A stretch of 64,000 bases of DNA from Tubiluchus corallicola. Its lineage: Eukaryota; Priapulida; Priapulimorpha; Priapulimorphida; Tubiluchidae. The translations under genes were made by a program, and so were the position numbers. Position 1 is the stretch's first letter. Every line of letters begins with the position of its first letter. Below the pieces are notes generated by a model. It was not told where the DNA came from. It searched no databases and saw nothing but the letters and a program-made list of their open reading frames with translations. The stretch lies in NCBI GenBank assembly GCA_030141605.1, contig JAQGDQ010000302.1, positions 186,001-250,000 of the forward strand, in the 5' to 3' direction. Of this stretch, positions 26,349 through 39,435 are shown piece by piece.

Positions 26349-26744
26349 TCAGAAAATCTGTGACGTACTATTCTGTTTTGCATGCATTTCCATTCTACAC
26401 AGAACTAATTTAAATATTTCTCTTCGGACATATTTTGGATTACCCCCGTTTTGTAACCTTTCACCTTTTTCCCTATCACCATCTGAATCTATAGTCATCC
26501 TATGACCGACCCTTATGTTTCTGTAGATACTGTCATTCATGACTTTCACACAAGAGTCATTTTCTGTTCTTGCATATTGGCGTGGGTGCTGATCAACTTG
26601 GGCAAAAATCACAAATTTTTCATTAAATAAATGCTCATATTTATGTGCTACATTACGCAAAATTTTAAATTTTGTTGAAAAATGATACCAGTCTTCTTCA
26701 AAACTTACTTTAATAACTTTGCCCACATAACGCCCTAAAAACAT
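26349..26744 (-). CDS. Unassigned open reading frame, 131 codons
   Basis: An uninterrupted frame unusually long for this AT-rich intron. It includes GKVIKVSFEEDWYHFSTKF, KYEHLFNEKFVIFAQVDQHP and MTIDSDGDREKGERLQNGG. A TTTTTAG acceptor-like site sits just inside its start (near 26706). Donor-like sites are seen at KVIK|gtaagt and at CGGGG|gtaatc. None of these joins in phase with neighbouring UNC13 exons. The peptide is not recognised. It may be an exon of a nested gene, a degraded insertion, or chance. Confidence 0.25.
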   Translation of the reverse strand: MFLGRYVGKVIKVSFEEDWYHFSTKFKILRNVAHKYEHLFNEKFVIFAQVDQHPRQYARTENDSCVKVMNDSIYRNIRVGHRMTIDSDGDREKGERLQNGGNPKYVRREIFKLVLCRMEMHAKQNSTSQIF

Positions 26745-27964
26745 TAAAAATAAAGGAGCTTAATTCTCTCTGGCCCACTAATGTTATTATTAAGCTCACT
26801 AGTCACTACAGCAGAATAAGTGATCAGCATTGTACAGCCTTAACTTTGTCACTGATAAGTAGAGTCAGATGAACTGATCAAGGAATACACCAAGAACAAG
26901 CTTTGCATGAAACAACATTTCATTTAAAAATGTCTAATGTTTGGTCTATAAACCATTAAATGTTGTCAACACGTTTCTCACGAAAACAACCAGCAATGCT
27001 ATCCCCTATACTACAGACCCTTCTCAAGTAGGACACAAGACATTACTGTGACTGCTTCTTGCTTGCTTATTTGTAAGCACGAATGTTTAAAATCCTAGAT
27101 AATTTAATCAAATGCCACACAAGTCACACCTGCTGTTGCCTGCATCATGAATAAATGCCACATAATGTATAGCCGTGAATCACAGACATAATACCTGCAT
27201 CATCCAGCCATGTAATAAAAGCAACCTGTATGCCTGACTCACACATCAGTGTTGCTTAAAAATGCTTCAGCAACGTCTAGGGTTGATCAATTTACTATCC
27301 AAATATCAAAAGAGCAGAGGAAAAATGGCAAACACAATTCAAACAAATGTGCTAAACACTGGATCATTTGCAAAAACAGAAAATAGAGTACAGACACACA
27401 TGCACCATTGATGGCAAACAAACCCATATGATAGATAAGTATGCTAGTCAAAACAAATTTCAAATTAAAATTCACATTAAAAATACATAAACCCACAAAA
27501 TCTACATCTGCATCTAAGTATTAAACGACTTTTCCAATTCGTATTGCATTAGCCAAATGTAATTATGTTCGTATGTTGTGACATATATTGTTCTGTAATG
27601 TATAAATACTACACTCAGGTTATATCTCTGGAAACTAAGAAATTCTTATTTTCATGCAACTGATTACCTTCTTGAAACTATAAATTTTCATCATATTTCA
27701 ACATGAATTTAGCAGCATCCACTGTATACATAATTGTTTGTTGCATTAAATTAGTCTAACATTTAAATGTTATTATAATTATGCCATAAATGAGCATCAT
27801 TTTGATTACAACGGGAGGCAGCTAATTAAGTTATCTTAAGGTTTGTTCACAGCACATTCATTTCACTAATTTTGAAGTTATGTTGCAATGCTTGCAATGT
27901 GCTTTAGAAATAAATGAACTTTATTTCCTTATTAACAAATACAAATGTACTAAGTATGAAAATT

Positions 27965-28008
27965 ATTAATTAATCAATATTAATACTTATTAATATTGAT
28001 TAATTAAT
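27965..28008. repeat. AT-rich inverted repeat, 20-bp perfect arms
   Basis: ATTAATTAATCAATATTAAT and its reverse complement are separated by four bases. Confidence 0.95.
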
Positions 28009-29224
28009 GATTTTCATTATTTAGAGAACAATTAACACAAAAGTGATTCAAATCAGTCAGCAATTAACTTTAATAATCTAACATGTTGAAAATCTCAGAT
28101 GGTTGTTGTATTGCCAATACAAAAAATATCTCCTGAGAATAGAGATTACTGGCAGACTCCTCAAAAATTAGCACAAGACAGAATTTTACACCATTTTTTC
28201 TTTTTTAGTTTGTAACTTTCTGTAAATTTAGTTTAGTATATCAGCTTAGTACAGAATTTAGAAGTTCTTTTACGAAAACTTGAGAATTCTATTAAAGTGT
28301 AACTACTAAAAAGTATATTTCATCTCCAAAATTTCATGCTAATAATTACACCAACACCAATGACATGTAGCGCTAGCACAATAAAATATCCCAATTCTAT
28401 TTGTAATAATACTCAGCATCTGTGTGTGAATTTTCTAACATAGTCAAACATTGGACCCTTTGATTCAATCTCAACTATAACCTTACTTGAAATAATTCCA
28501 AAAAGCTCAATTCGATGAGGCAAAAAACAAACTACACTTTTGTTGATTGTTATCTATACAGTAGAAAACCTGTTGTTAGGTTTTTATTTTTTCAACTGAA
28601 TCACGCATTCCGACTCCACGCAGTCAAAGTTTATACTACACACTGACAGAATTTACAATAAAAACAATTCAGCTCACAAATATTCAAATATTGAAGAACA
28701 AGAAATGGATTTATGGTTTGTGACCCAACTTAGTTTACTTAAAACAGCTCCTAGTGATACGACAATTTATTGAAACATACATAATTCCGTGCTGATGCTT
28801 AGTGCCTAAGACTTTCCACTATGACAACAACAGTTCATAGATGATTCACCACTCAGTTATTCCAGATTTGAATTCAATTCGAATAACTTATTTACTTACC
28901 AACCACAAAATGTTTCAGTAAGCATACAGAAGCAGTGTTTCTTTTGTTTGCTTATAAGAAGCCGCATACACTACAATTAGCTTTTCATGTTTTCCAAGCC
29001 ACCGGAAATTAAGAAAGAAATTCTAATAAAACTGGCAACTCCAGGTTCTCAACACATTATACAAGCAGTTGACCTGGTCTTGACATGTTGACAATTTTTT
29101 CCATAATAATGTTCTTTGCTGCATTCAATTATGAAAAATTCTGATACACATGCTGCCCATGTCTATGCTATGTCATCATGAAAATAGCAGCAAGAAATCT
29201 CAAAACTTCATTACCTTGTTCTTT

Positions 29225-29660
29225 TTAAGTTGATACTGGTGCCAGTTCTTAAAAACTGAGTGTTACTTTTTTCAAACTGATAGTACAGAAAACTCTTCCG
29301 TCTGCAAGCGTGATTTGTGTTAATGTCAATTATTCCAATTTTATGAAAACATTATTTTTGAAAAGTTGGTGCTGGTATCAATTCTTGAAACCTCAAAATA
29401 TTAGTCTGTTGCAAACCAGTGCTGTCGTTAATTCTTAAAACATCAATTTTGTCAAAAGCATTACTTTCATTTAAATTGATATTGTGGTCAATCTTTGATG
29501 CTTCCCAAAATTAGTGTCCACAAATCTGGTACTGCTTTCAGTTCTTAAAATAAATTAGTGCTGTTGATAAATGTAGAAACTTCAAATCTTTAAGCTTTAT
29601 AAAATTGGCACTGCCATAAATTCTCAAAACTTTAAATAATTTGTACTGGTGCAAACTTCT
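29225..29660. repeat. Degenerate tandem-like array
   Basis: The theme TGGTGCTGNNNNCAATTCTTGAAAC, with a following TCAAAATTT, recurs roughly every 55-60 bp with heavy divergence (GGTGCCAGTTCTTAAAA, AGTGCTGTCGTTAATTCTT, GGTACTGCTTTCAGTTC). An old satellite-like block; limits are approximate. Confidence 0.5.
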
Positions 29661-31165
29661 GTTTGTTCAACGTACGCTTTACACACAACATTATGTTACA
29701 CAAGTATGTAGATGCTAGACTATACGTGTGATACATGCTGCGTAAAAAGATAACTTTCACATGATTTAGTCCGTTAAATGGGAAATGATTATGTGAAGAG
29801 TATAATACCTCTTAACGCTATGTGTATTGTAAGTTGCGAAAACGAAGTGCATAATAGTAAAGCGGTGCGTAGTAACCATTAAATTTTAATCTGCAAAATA
29901 CGGACTTGGCATGCTCACAGGTCATTAGCAAGGATGCTAAAGAAAAGTGCCGAAGCATTGATAATGCATGCGTGCACTCACAGCATAAGTGGCAAAAAAT
30001 GGATTAAGAAAAACTCAGGCCACGCTTTTGATTGGTAAACTTGGCGGGCAAATAGCTAAAGCAGCAGTCAATGGGTAACAAAGAAATCTCAGTGTCAATT
30101 ATTATTCAAAGCTCGTTAATCTCAAAACGCTAAAGGAATTGATGTGAATGGCATTCAGTTTCGACGTGTGAGATTTAATTCACAGGTATCATCAATATGA
30201 TGGAAAAAAGGCGTGGCCTAAGTGACACTTTGCAAGGCATACCTGTAAATCCATGTATAAATGGTCCTTTCCCTGGAAAAGCAACATTGGTTTAAAATTG
30301 GAGAAATAAACATAAAATGAAAAACTGAAACATCCATTACTTAACAGTCATCATGCCTTTTAAAGCACACACTTCAAAAGAAAAATCGGAACCATACTCA
30401 TTTTTATTTCAAAAACCCATTTTTCAAAACGATATCTTTTGTCATATTGCACAATTACAATCACACTCTCAGCAACCAAGCACTCAGCATAAGGAGGTAG
30501 CTATGTATCATTACAACACAGGTAGAAATCCTCACCCAACAAAAGCTGAAGATAACTATTTATAATTATGTAATGTCATACGTTACGAACAGGCGCAGAG
30601 CTTGAGACATCGTGAGACAAAAAAATACAGTAGACGAAAACAATATTACTTTATTTAATCATTCAAATGATATGACAGTTTTTCCCTCATCAATGATGGT
30701 CTTAGATCAACATTAAGAAGTGAGAGTGAACATCTAATGAGTGCAATCTAATACATTTTGAACAACTTAAATGCCAAAATTGCAGTCTGATGTTAATAGC
30801 TGGCAATAGAAATACCGTGGAGAAAATTCCTTTAAGATACCTAAAAACACTCGCCACATTTAGTCCTTTTCTGTAAGTAAAATTGTACTCAACTAATTCA
30901 TTAACAACATTGATAAGTTCCATTCTTTAGCTGTATATTTGATGAATTACTGGAGTAAATGTCGCAGTTTAAAAACAAAAGTTTATATCAAAATTTGCGC
31001 ATGGAAACTGTTTTTGTGTCAGTGCAAGAAACAAACAAGAAACATGCGTGAAAACAAACTAATTAATAAAAACTTACTCTCGCCAAAGTCCCTTAAAACA
31101 TTATCCAAATAACAAATCCAAAAAATATCAGTAAACTGTATTACATATAAAAAACCACAACTTAC

Positions 31166-31349
31166 CTCACTAAGTTGACTACAAACTTTGTTGTATGCCT
31201 CAAGCCATCGTATTTTTGCAGGAGAAGGCGTTCCCGGAGTACCGCGAGTTCCCTGAAGTGCAAAATTTCTCTCTCCGGGCGGTACAAGCGAGTCACTATA
31301 GTCCTGAGTACTTTGCCTGCTCAAAGTGGTTGAAACACTTGCCATTGGA
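31166..31349 (-). CDS. UNC13: UNC13 exon ending in calmodulin-binding-like motif
   Basis: A 184-bp internal exon with acceptor TTTCATTGTAG and donor GAG|gtaagt, ending in phase 0. The peptide starts PMASVSTTLSRQSTQDYSDS, passes a Gly/Pro/Thr-rich stretch, and ends SPAKIRWLEAYNKVCSQLSE. The C-terminal W-L-x-A-[FY]-N-K-V pattern matches the Munc13 calmodulin-binding site (recalled WLRAFNKVRMQLQE in Munc13-1), where the Trp and aromatic residues are anchors and binding tunes short-term plasticity. The following family exons (linker to the C1 domain) were not found in the remaining 31 kb and are probably beyond position 1. Confidence 0.93.
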
Positions 31350-32290
31350 CTACAATGAAACGAGAATGACGTTAACAACATGCAGCCGTCTATAAACTAC
31401 AACAGAAACTGTGACCATACAGCTAAACAAGAATCCAGTCATGAAATTATGTATGGGTATTTAACATAATTCCTCCTAATATGAAACATGTTGAATGATC
31501 ATTACTGAGCACGGAAACACCTGTGATGATTATAACATAAACCCTCTATGAGACAATAAGAGACTTAAGTACCCAGCATAGCTATCACATAGTATCCTAC
31601 TATAGCAATATTGTGCTATCGCAGTTTCCTAACAAAAATGTTTTGTGATATGCAAACAATATAAACTGCAATAGTGCAACTATTATTATTATTATTGTGC
31701 AGAACACCAAACATAAACCCAAACCAGTAATTATAAAATGAAAGCTTACACAGCAAATTTTTGTGCAAATAAAGCTGTTAAAAATGAACAGTAAAACTAA
31801 AACAAAATATTATAGGGGTGCAAACTGCTGGAAATTAACCAAGCCAACCACTCAATGCCGAAGCAAAGTCTGCCACACACTAATTTAGTCACATGTAGAC
31901 AAAGCATTAATTGAGGAGGGCTCCCACTGTAGGCCTATGCCAAACTACGGAAGAACTGAAATTGAACAGAACCATAATTACACTGTTTATGATCAAACTG
32001 CAAAAAAGTTGGTCATACTGCTCATATTTAATAGAATCAAAAACAGGTTTCTTTACAATGGAGTCACAAAAAGTTAAAAATGTGTTTTCTTCAAATTTTA
32101 GGCCTAGTTTGAACAACTATTCTGGACATAAAAAACAATCTTGCTGCAAATTAGATTTCCACACCTGTGAATCACATAACAGTTGTCCTAAAAAAAGCAA
32201 CACTTTATTACTATGGCAACTATGGGCTGTTAAACAATCACTGCTCGCTCACTCTAGAACAACAATAAATACCATCTTAAATCTCACACA

Positions 32291-32532
32291 GCATACTATT
32301 ACAATGTCATGACTACTTAATTTCATAGGATGTCGCTGCATAATGCTTCATTAGGTGTCAGGGTTCAAAACTGTACCCTCCTCATGGCACCCAAATGTCA
32401 ATTCCGCTATGGCATACTATTACAATGTCATGACTACTTAATTTCATAGGATGTCGCCGCATAATGCTTCATTAGGTGTCAGGGTTCAAACCTGTACCCT
32501 CCTCATGGCACCCAAATGTCAATTCCGCTAAA
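32291..32532. repeat. Head-to-tail duplication of a 121-bp unit
   Basis: Two nearly identical copies (32291-32411 and 32412-32532), starting GCATACTATTACAATGTCAT and ending AAATGTCAATTCCGCTA. Only a couple of differences (GTCGCTGC/GTCGCCGC, CAAAACTG/CAAACCTG) are seen, so the duplication is recent. Confidence 0.95.
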
Positions 32533-34972
32533 AGGCTGACTAGTTTACCCAGTTGCAACATTTACAACATCCCACATTCCAAGCTAGGGCATTCTGCATT
32601 CACTTACTTTCAGTTTCACTCATTATGTTCCTTATAATATCAAATGAACTGTAGGATAAGTAAACAAATGTTGTAAGAAACCACTGCCACCTGACAAAAG
32701 CAACTCATCCCACAATAGTCCTTCTAGGGGGGATTAGGATTTCTTGTAAGTATTCAATACACTCAACATTGTTCACCTGTTATAAAAACACGAGAGGAAA
32801 TGTATCACCGGAAAAAATAAAAAATAGTTATGCATACCTATTTACAGACTTTGTAAGCATCAGTTGTGCCTTACAGAAAAAAATGCTTAACTTACACAAG
32901 GTGCAAAAATTTCATGGTGTCTAAAACTATAAAAACAAGATTACGTATTGTGCTTTGTTTGTGAGGAGATCCACGCATGGTTTATTGCCAAAAATAATTG
33001 TGACAAATCATGCAAGACAGAAATTTCAAATGCAGAAATATTGTAAGGTTGTGAAAGGAAAAGTATTAGTTTAAAACATTCTGGCCAAAAACTATGAAGT
33101 TAATTGTAATAATACAAGCTTTAAACGCAATACCAAAATGAAAAATACTAAGTGGCAAAGCGTATCAATGCTTCAGTATCATTTTGATTCATTACGTTAA
33201 TATATATTTGAACTTTTCATCATAACCATCAGGAAAAAGCAAAATCACTAAAATTATATAATTGATATTTTTTAGTTGCTAAGCCATTTCAAATCCCAGT
33301 CCAGTTTAAGCTTTCAACAAAAAATTAATATTTTTGCTACAACAGTCTCCTAAAACTAATCTAGTGGCTAGTGATAACAAAGTTTTAAATTTCATAATTA
33401 GCAGCAAAGCTCTCACATTCCGTGGTTTCATGTTACCTACAAGAGTACTTTCCCAGAATTTTATATTGCATGTATACATGAGGAATTTCTACAGCAATTA
33501 CAGGAAAATACGAACCACAAGCAAAAAGTAAAAAAAAACAAAATTCAGAGCACAACTTTTGAATGAATTCTGGCATTATGATTAACTATGGCAGAATCCA
33601 ATTCAGTTTCGTAAACTGTAATCATTCAAAATTGGAAGGAGAAATACATTCGTGAAATGAAGTCCCAATATTAAGTTCGGCTTCAAACTGGCTTAGAGAA
33701 ATTGGCTTTCGTCTTAAATCCAAGCAATCAAAGCATAAAACATGTGAACCTCAAAAAGTTTAATACCAAACTAGCGTGCTACTACAAACTTCATAGTTGG
33801 AATAGCCAATATGCTTTCTTCTTGAATTAGAATTACAAAAAAGAAGTAGACATATAGATGATCCTACCCATCTAACTGTCCGTCATCAAGCTTACTCAAT
33901 CTATTTCAGAGAAAGAAAAAGCAAATTTTTTATTTAACAAACAAGAAAGCATACAACAAAGCACAAGCAAAATTATAAGACATTGCCAACACGCTAGTAG
34001 CAACCACAATCTAATTACTTTAATTAGGTAGTCCAAACTTATTACGAACATAGTTTAAGATCAGTTATGAAAATGACAATTGATACTGTGCCTATATTAA
34101 AATTTTAAAAGTCAAATTCAACACTTCTTATAAGCTGGTTTCCGAAAAAACTGCATTAGTAAAATGTACAGTTTATAGCATCATCTGCTTTTGTAAAGGA
34201 AGTTAAAGAAGAAAAAAGAAGAAAAATTATTTCAAATCATTTGAAAAATTATTTCAAATCATTTACTATTTCAAGTAGAAGTAAATAGTACTGCTCATTA
34301 AACATTCTAGTTATCAAAACCAAATTTCTTTTTGATAGAGTGTCACATATATATATATATATTTTTATTATTATTATCACATTCAGTACAATATAAAGCA
34401 CACAGTGACATCAAAATTATTACATCTACTATATTAAATATTTATGTTTCATACACTATCGTTATCATAAAAGAATAATTGTACTGCAGTGGGCTAGAGA
34501 AGCAAAGGCTTGTATAAGCCCACTGTCATGTGAACCTGATAAAAAAATGGATGAGTGAACAAAAAAAGAACTGGGAGAAAGGTTAGATCACACAGGAAGG
34601 GTAGAAGGATGTGTTAGTGGAAATGGTAGGAAGAAAGATAGTAGATTGCGCTATGTTGACATCAGCTCTAAAGATTTATCAATGATGCCTTGTTTTGCAT
34701 AATCTGTACCAGGATTTTGATATGACTGCTACAGTAGGCGTGATATATATATATCAAAAAAGGATTGACTCCCCTCTAAAGTTGAAAAGCTTCCACAAAA
34801 TAAATAGCTTGGTTAAATAACAAAAAGACAGTCTCAGAATTTAACAATGTGATTGTTTTTATCATTCATTTTGCTAAAAAATACGTGAAACTGAACAGAT
34901 TAGAAGATATTTAGAAAAAAAACTGGAAAGCTGGTGTAAATACTACTGTATTTTCTAATTGCATCTCTGCCG

Positions 34973-35130
34973 ATTCAATGCACTTACAATCCACTTACAT
35001 CTTACAAGTATAACTAGATAATGAGTTAATTCCTTGTCTCAAAACGATCATCCATTGAGTGGGATCTACTGGAGATCTACCTCGACTAGTGGATTCTGGC
35101 TTGTAGAGTTCTGAATTACATAAAATTCAG
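34973..35130 (+). repeat. Repeat shared with 38207-38345, copy 1
   Basis: Shared blocks are GATTCAATGCAC, ATCTTACAAGTATAA, TGGATTCTGGC and GTTCTGAATTACAT. It sits about 90 bp beyond the donor of the acidic UNC13 exon; the partner is about 2.1 kb upstream of exon 35985-36109. Confidence 0.65.
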
Positions 35131-35220
35131 AAAGCTATCTGATTAAATTTACAATCCGTAAGCAAAAAACAGCCCATATACTAGGACTAAATAAATTTAA
35201 ATTAAATGAAATAAAATTAC

Positions 35221-35888
35221 CTGTCTGGCAGTAGTGAATGCTGCCGACCATTAGGACGACTGTTGTAGGACAGTGGCTCCATCTCAATATCACTACGTCC
35301 AGAATGTTCATGAATAGGCACCATCTGGTCATCACTCGGTTCATACTCGTCTCTGTACCGCAAATCACTTTTCACAAACCCAAACTCGGGTCGCTTTGTG
35401 AACTCGGACAAGGGTTCATCCTCAAACTCACTGATGTGCGCAAGACCAGAACCAACACGCTCTTGCTCATCATCGTAGAACCCTCGCTCTGGAAAATCGC
35501 CACTGTCCTGCCGCTGGTAGTACTCGTCCTCATCTTGCTCGGCAAACTGGTCAGTTTCATATTCGCCGTACTCGTCCTCATACTCATCCATAAATTCGCG
35601 GTCTGCAAGTTCCGGAAATTCTGATGAGCCAAGCTGGTCGGCATCATAGTCTTCCTGATTATGGTAGTATGGATCATCATCATAAAAATCACGATTTAAA
35701 CTGCCCTGATCCCCCTCCACCTCCAAGTCGGATGGGTATTCAGGTGGGTAATCTTCTTCCGGTGGGTAATCTTGATCGTATGATCTTCCAAATGACGAAA
35801 CACGCTCAAACGAGTACTGCTCGTTGTACCTCTCATCAGAGCCTTGTTTTTCCAGCGAGCCATCCTGGTAATCACCATATGATGTATC
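35221..35888 (-). CDS. UNC13: UNC13 exon: acidic, tyrosine-rich linker
   Basis: The largest exon seen (668 bp; 222 codons plus two bases). Acceptor CCTTGCAG precedes GATACATCATATGG and the donor is GACAG|gtaatt. By count about 67 of 222 residues are Asp or Glu and about 21 are Tyr. The core includes stretches such as DEYEDEYGEYETDQF and EQDEDEYYQRQDSGDF. No folded domain or membrane segment is visible. Its position between SVHQY and the calmodulin-type motif matches the acidic, poorly conserved linker of the long UNC13 isoforms. The split codon AG|T (Ser) joins it in frame to the 31166-31349 exon. Confidence 0.92.
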
Positions 35889-35984
35889 CTGCAAGGAAAG
35901 GCACTTGGTGAAATGTCATGTCAACAACAAAGTGCATGATGCAAAAGCACAGACACATTGAAAACGACATGGCTAAAACCATAC

Positions 35985-36109
35985 CTGACGTGAAAGATAA
36001 GGGCGACTAGTAGCACTGCGATACTGATGAACAGATGTATTGTGCTGGTGCTGATGCGGAATAGGATAGTTGATATCACTGGTGTAATCGGAATCCTCTG
36101 ACATGCCAG
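35985..36109 (-). CDS. UNC13: UNC13 exon: conserved SDSDY / SVHQY linker segment
   Basis: A 125-bp internal exon with acceptor ACATTTCAG and donor CAG|gtatgg. It encodes SGMSEDSDYTSDIN, then YPIPHQHQHNTSVHQY, then RSATSRPYLSRQ. The elements DSDYxS, the Pro-rich bridge and N-[AT]-S-V-H-Q-Y match the disordered linker of vertebrate Munc13-1 between C2A and the acidic region (recalled DSDYRSETSN...NASVHQY). Such strong conservation in a disordered stretch points to a binding or phosphorylation site. It is separated from the next exon by a 96-bp intron, the shortest in the gene. Confidence 0.94.
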
Positions 36110-38206
36110 CTGAAATGTACAAATAATACTGATAAATTACATGAAGAAAATAAAGATCATGAAATCTGTGACCACACTTCGCTAAACACTACTCACTGCT
36201 TGCTAGAAGTGTTCCTACTACCAACTTCTGAAACTAATCACTCCAGAATCAAACAAGGTAGTAGAGTTTATCACACACATTTTCAGTGTTGATAAATTTT
36301 AGCAAAGAAGTATGAATTACATAAATTACAATTGTTCTAGCAGATTTCTGGTTTTGTAAAGCCCTTCTTGGATTTCCCAAAAAAGTTACTGTATGACAAC
36401 GTAGATGCTGGCGGGACCAATATACTTGCAATGCTTTGCTGAAATAATCAACCAACCAATTTGCATATCTGAGAAAAGAAAGCTTGGTTTTGGATCAAAG
36501 TAGCAGCATTTGACAGAAAAACAAAAAAGTGAGTTCCCCAGTTGACCAGAAACATTGGTGAGCCAAAATCCATTCACTGACAAAAAACGCTAGAAAATTT
36601 TCAGTTAAACATTATTTGACTAAAGGAGATTCAGATTCAGAATAAGATGAAATGCATTGGCATTAAGTTTGTTAGTGGATAGACAATCAATAATCAATAA
36701 CCAGTTGCTTTTTTACCTTCATTAAGATGCACCACTCTATTCTCAATACCCAACTATCATTGGGGCATTACATATTATGAAATAAAGCCCTATTCCCAAT
36801 ACCCAACTATCACCGGTAGCACCATGCAACACTGTCTATTTCTGTATTCTAAATCAACTTCACTCTGGGCTCCATTGAGGCCTTTAGTGGTCCTTGCGAG
36901 TTGTTGAATGTGGGTGTTGTTTTGGAGAGTTTTAGGTTTCTCATATTGTGTTCACACTTGGTTGGAAAATGCAATAATGTAACAATTGTATATTACTCTT
37001 CTGCTGGTTCTTGTAATTATTTCTCGTATTATGTAGACCATGCTTATTTAATCGTTAGCTGGTGATGTTTGTTGGATCTGATATGCAAGGTACTATTTCA
37101 AGTTTTCTGTACATGAGAACCTCTGATATTCTGGCAATTTAATTTCACTTTTGTGATTATGTAATGATATTGCACGTTTTGGTAACAGTGTCATAAACTG
37201 TACTGATTATATGTTTTAGCTTGATTCTAGCATTGAAAATGACATTATGCTGTCGAAACGATCGTCTGTGCTAATAAATACCATGTTGATTCCTAGATGC
37301 TGGTTCTTTCACATATTCAAATCTGTATTAATTTTATAATCAATAAATAATCTCGAACTAAGATTACAGATGTGTGCTTGCATAGCAAAATCGTCCATAA
37401 GTCGGCAATTAAGGTTTTCTAGCTAGTCACATATCTCGAATCTCCATTTCATCGGGATCATTTTGATACCAAGCTCATCACTGTATATTATTTCTAAGCT
37501 GACATAATCAACGTTGAAGTTGAGGTGCACACTACACATAGAAAACCATAATCTTAAGAAAATAGCTATTAAAGTTAGCATTTGTTTTTTATCGCGTTTT
37601 TTTTCTTCAAAACACTTGACAACAAATGTTGGTTGCTATGGACTTTGCAAGAACACACTGAAGTTATGTTTAAATCTTGTAGGTGGCTCTTCCTGACGAA
37701 GGCCTGGGCTTGGCAACAGAATGAAGCTAAAGCAAAATGACAGCTTCCAGGAGCTACTATCGAAGTTTGAAAATAGGAGTCTTTTACAATTGCAGTACTA
37801 GTTTCCAGACAGAAAGTGGGCGAGGAGTTATAAAATTAAATTTTTAGTGTTTGTTTTAACACTTTCTTGATAATTTGATGCTAGAATACAAAAGTACAGT
37901 ATATTTAACATTGGTTTTTACAAAATACGAAAAATGACATTTGACAAAATTTTTGGGTCATTCTACTTTAATGCACCATAACTATGCAGCCTTAGAGATG
38001 GTTTTGGTTTGCAAGCACACAAATAATTAATTAATTACCTTAGGATAATTTCAAGCTGTCAATTAAATATAAAAATAAATTGTAATGCTTAAAGACGAAA
38101 GTTGGCACTACAATTGGTCAATGACGGGATAAATGACCCAGTTCAATACTCGCTCTGCATGGATTCATTCGCCATATTGAGATCCAAAAGTGGGTAACAC
38201 ATTTCT

Positions 38207-38345
38207 GTTGATTCAATGCACATCTTACAGGTATAATTCGACAATGAGTCAATAAGTCAGGACCCGATCGTGTTACAATCATGTAATTTGAGCAATATCA
38301 GCCACTGACTGCTGGATTCTGGCCCTAGTGTTCTGAATTACATGT
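38207..38345 (+). repeat. Repeat shared with 34973-35130, copy 2
   Basis: The second copy in the same orientation, with ATCTTACAGGTATAATTC and CTGGATTCTGGCCCTAGTG. The pair brackets two UNC13 exons. Confidence 0.65.
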
Positions 38346-38767
38346 AAAGTAATCTAATTAATTAGCAATTACTCTAGAGTGACTAAGGTAATTCTTGGAA
38401 ATGCTAAATTTATTAATGAGCCGTATAGGATTGCATTAAGACATGCCACAATCAAAGGAGTGAGTAATAGACTAGTCATGGTGTTACAGACTTGCAATCA
38501 AAACATTTAGTGTAAATCCAAGTTCAGTCGCAATTTTTTTAGCATTTCCTTCCATTCAGACAAGTTTGTTTGAAATTCAATAACTGTGTCTTCATTCCGT
38601 CATTAATAGATTCTCCCTTGAAACAAAGCTTCTGATCTTAATGAGCTTGAGGAAATGCATATGTTTGTGCAATGCTGAAGTATAGCCAGCAAAAATTAAG
38701 CAAAAAAATCAACAGAAAAAAAATGTAGAATTTCAAAGGTACCTTTACAGAATGCTGTTTGGGGTCA

Positions 38768-39435
38768 AAGGACAATAAAAGGGGTACTTAAGTAGGTTTC
38801 AGAAAAATCGCCTTAAAAATTATATTACTTTACGGCAATTTTATGCGTAAATCGTACTCGCTTTTAAAGGATTTTTCGTTTGTTTTCATTTTAAATCGCC
38901 CACGATGCTCTTACGACCACGCCATTACATGACGTCATATATGCACAACATCAGAGGAAGAAAAGAAAATGTTAAACTATGACCCAAAAAACTTTCCATG
39001 CAAAGTTATATTGCTTAGCATTCACTTACTTGCTTGAAAGACTTATGTAATTAGAAAAGAAAATTATTAATTATTTAAAATGTTTTTGCCAATTGGTAAA
39101 ATGTTGCTGACTCAACTCCACGGTGCACCACTCACTAACCAAAAAACGTATTTTTAATCTTATTGACAAGATACAGTAATTTTAAATTTTACTTAGTGAC
39201 GTGTGCACTACGAATGCTCTGATTTTTTCAAACTTTACTTAGTGTTATATAAACTTGTTTCAATTGACTCTTCATCAAAATGGCTGCGTCATCGTGAGAG
39301 TTTAAATTTACATGTCTTATATAGCGTTACTGCAGACGCAAGCCTTGTATGCAAAAATGCTGTAAAATGATATAAAATTTCAAGACGAATTTTTTAAGCT
39401 TGATATAAGTGCAGGGTTTTCTTGTGCTTTAAATG
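38768..39435 (+). repeat. ~670-bp dispersed repeat, copy 2
   Basis: The partner of 18421-19100, begun by AGGACAATAAAAGGGGTACT. It differs by many substitutions and several small indels (for example near the ATGGCTGCGTC block), so the duplication is not recent. Confidence 0.85.

Larger units (their letters stand above)
31350..35220 (-). other. UNC13 intron
   Basis: A 3.9-kb GT-AG intron. It holds a head-to-tail 121-bp duplication (32291-32532), short AT dinucleotide tracts (34348-34364, 34744-34756) and a repeat copy (34973-35130). A 133-codon plus-strand open frame at 31911-32312 lacks coding character. Confidence 0.7.

Noticed and set aside
31911-32312. 133-codon plus-strand open frame
   Set aside because: Composition matches intron, it overlaps a recent tandem duplication at its end, and it has no splice or motif support.
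35238-35911. Plus-strand and alternative-frame open frames over the acidic exon
   Set aside because: Shadows of the UNC13 exon at 35221-35888, whose frame is fixed by its neighbours.
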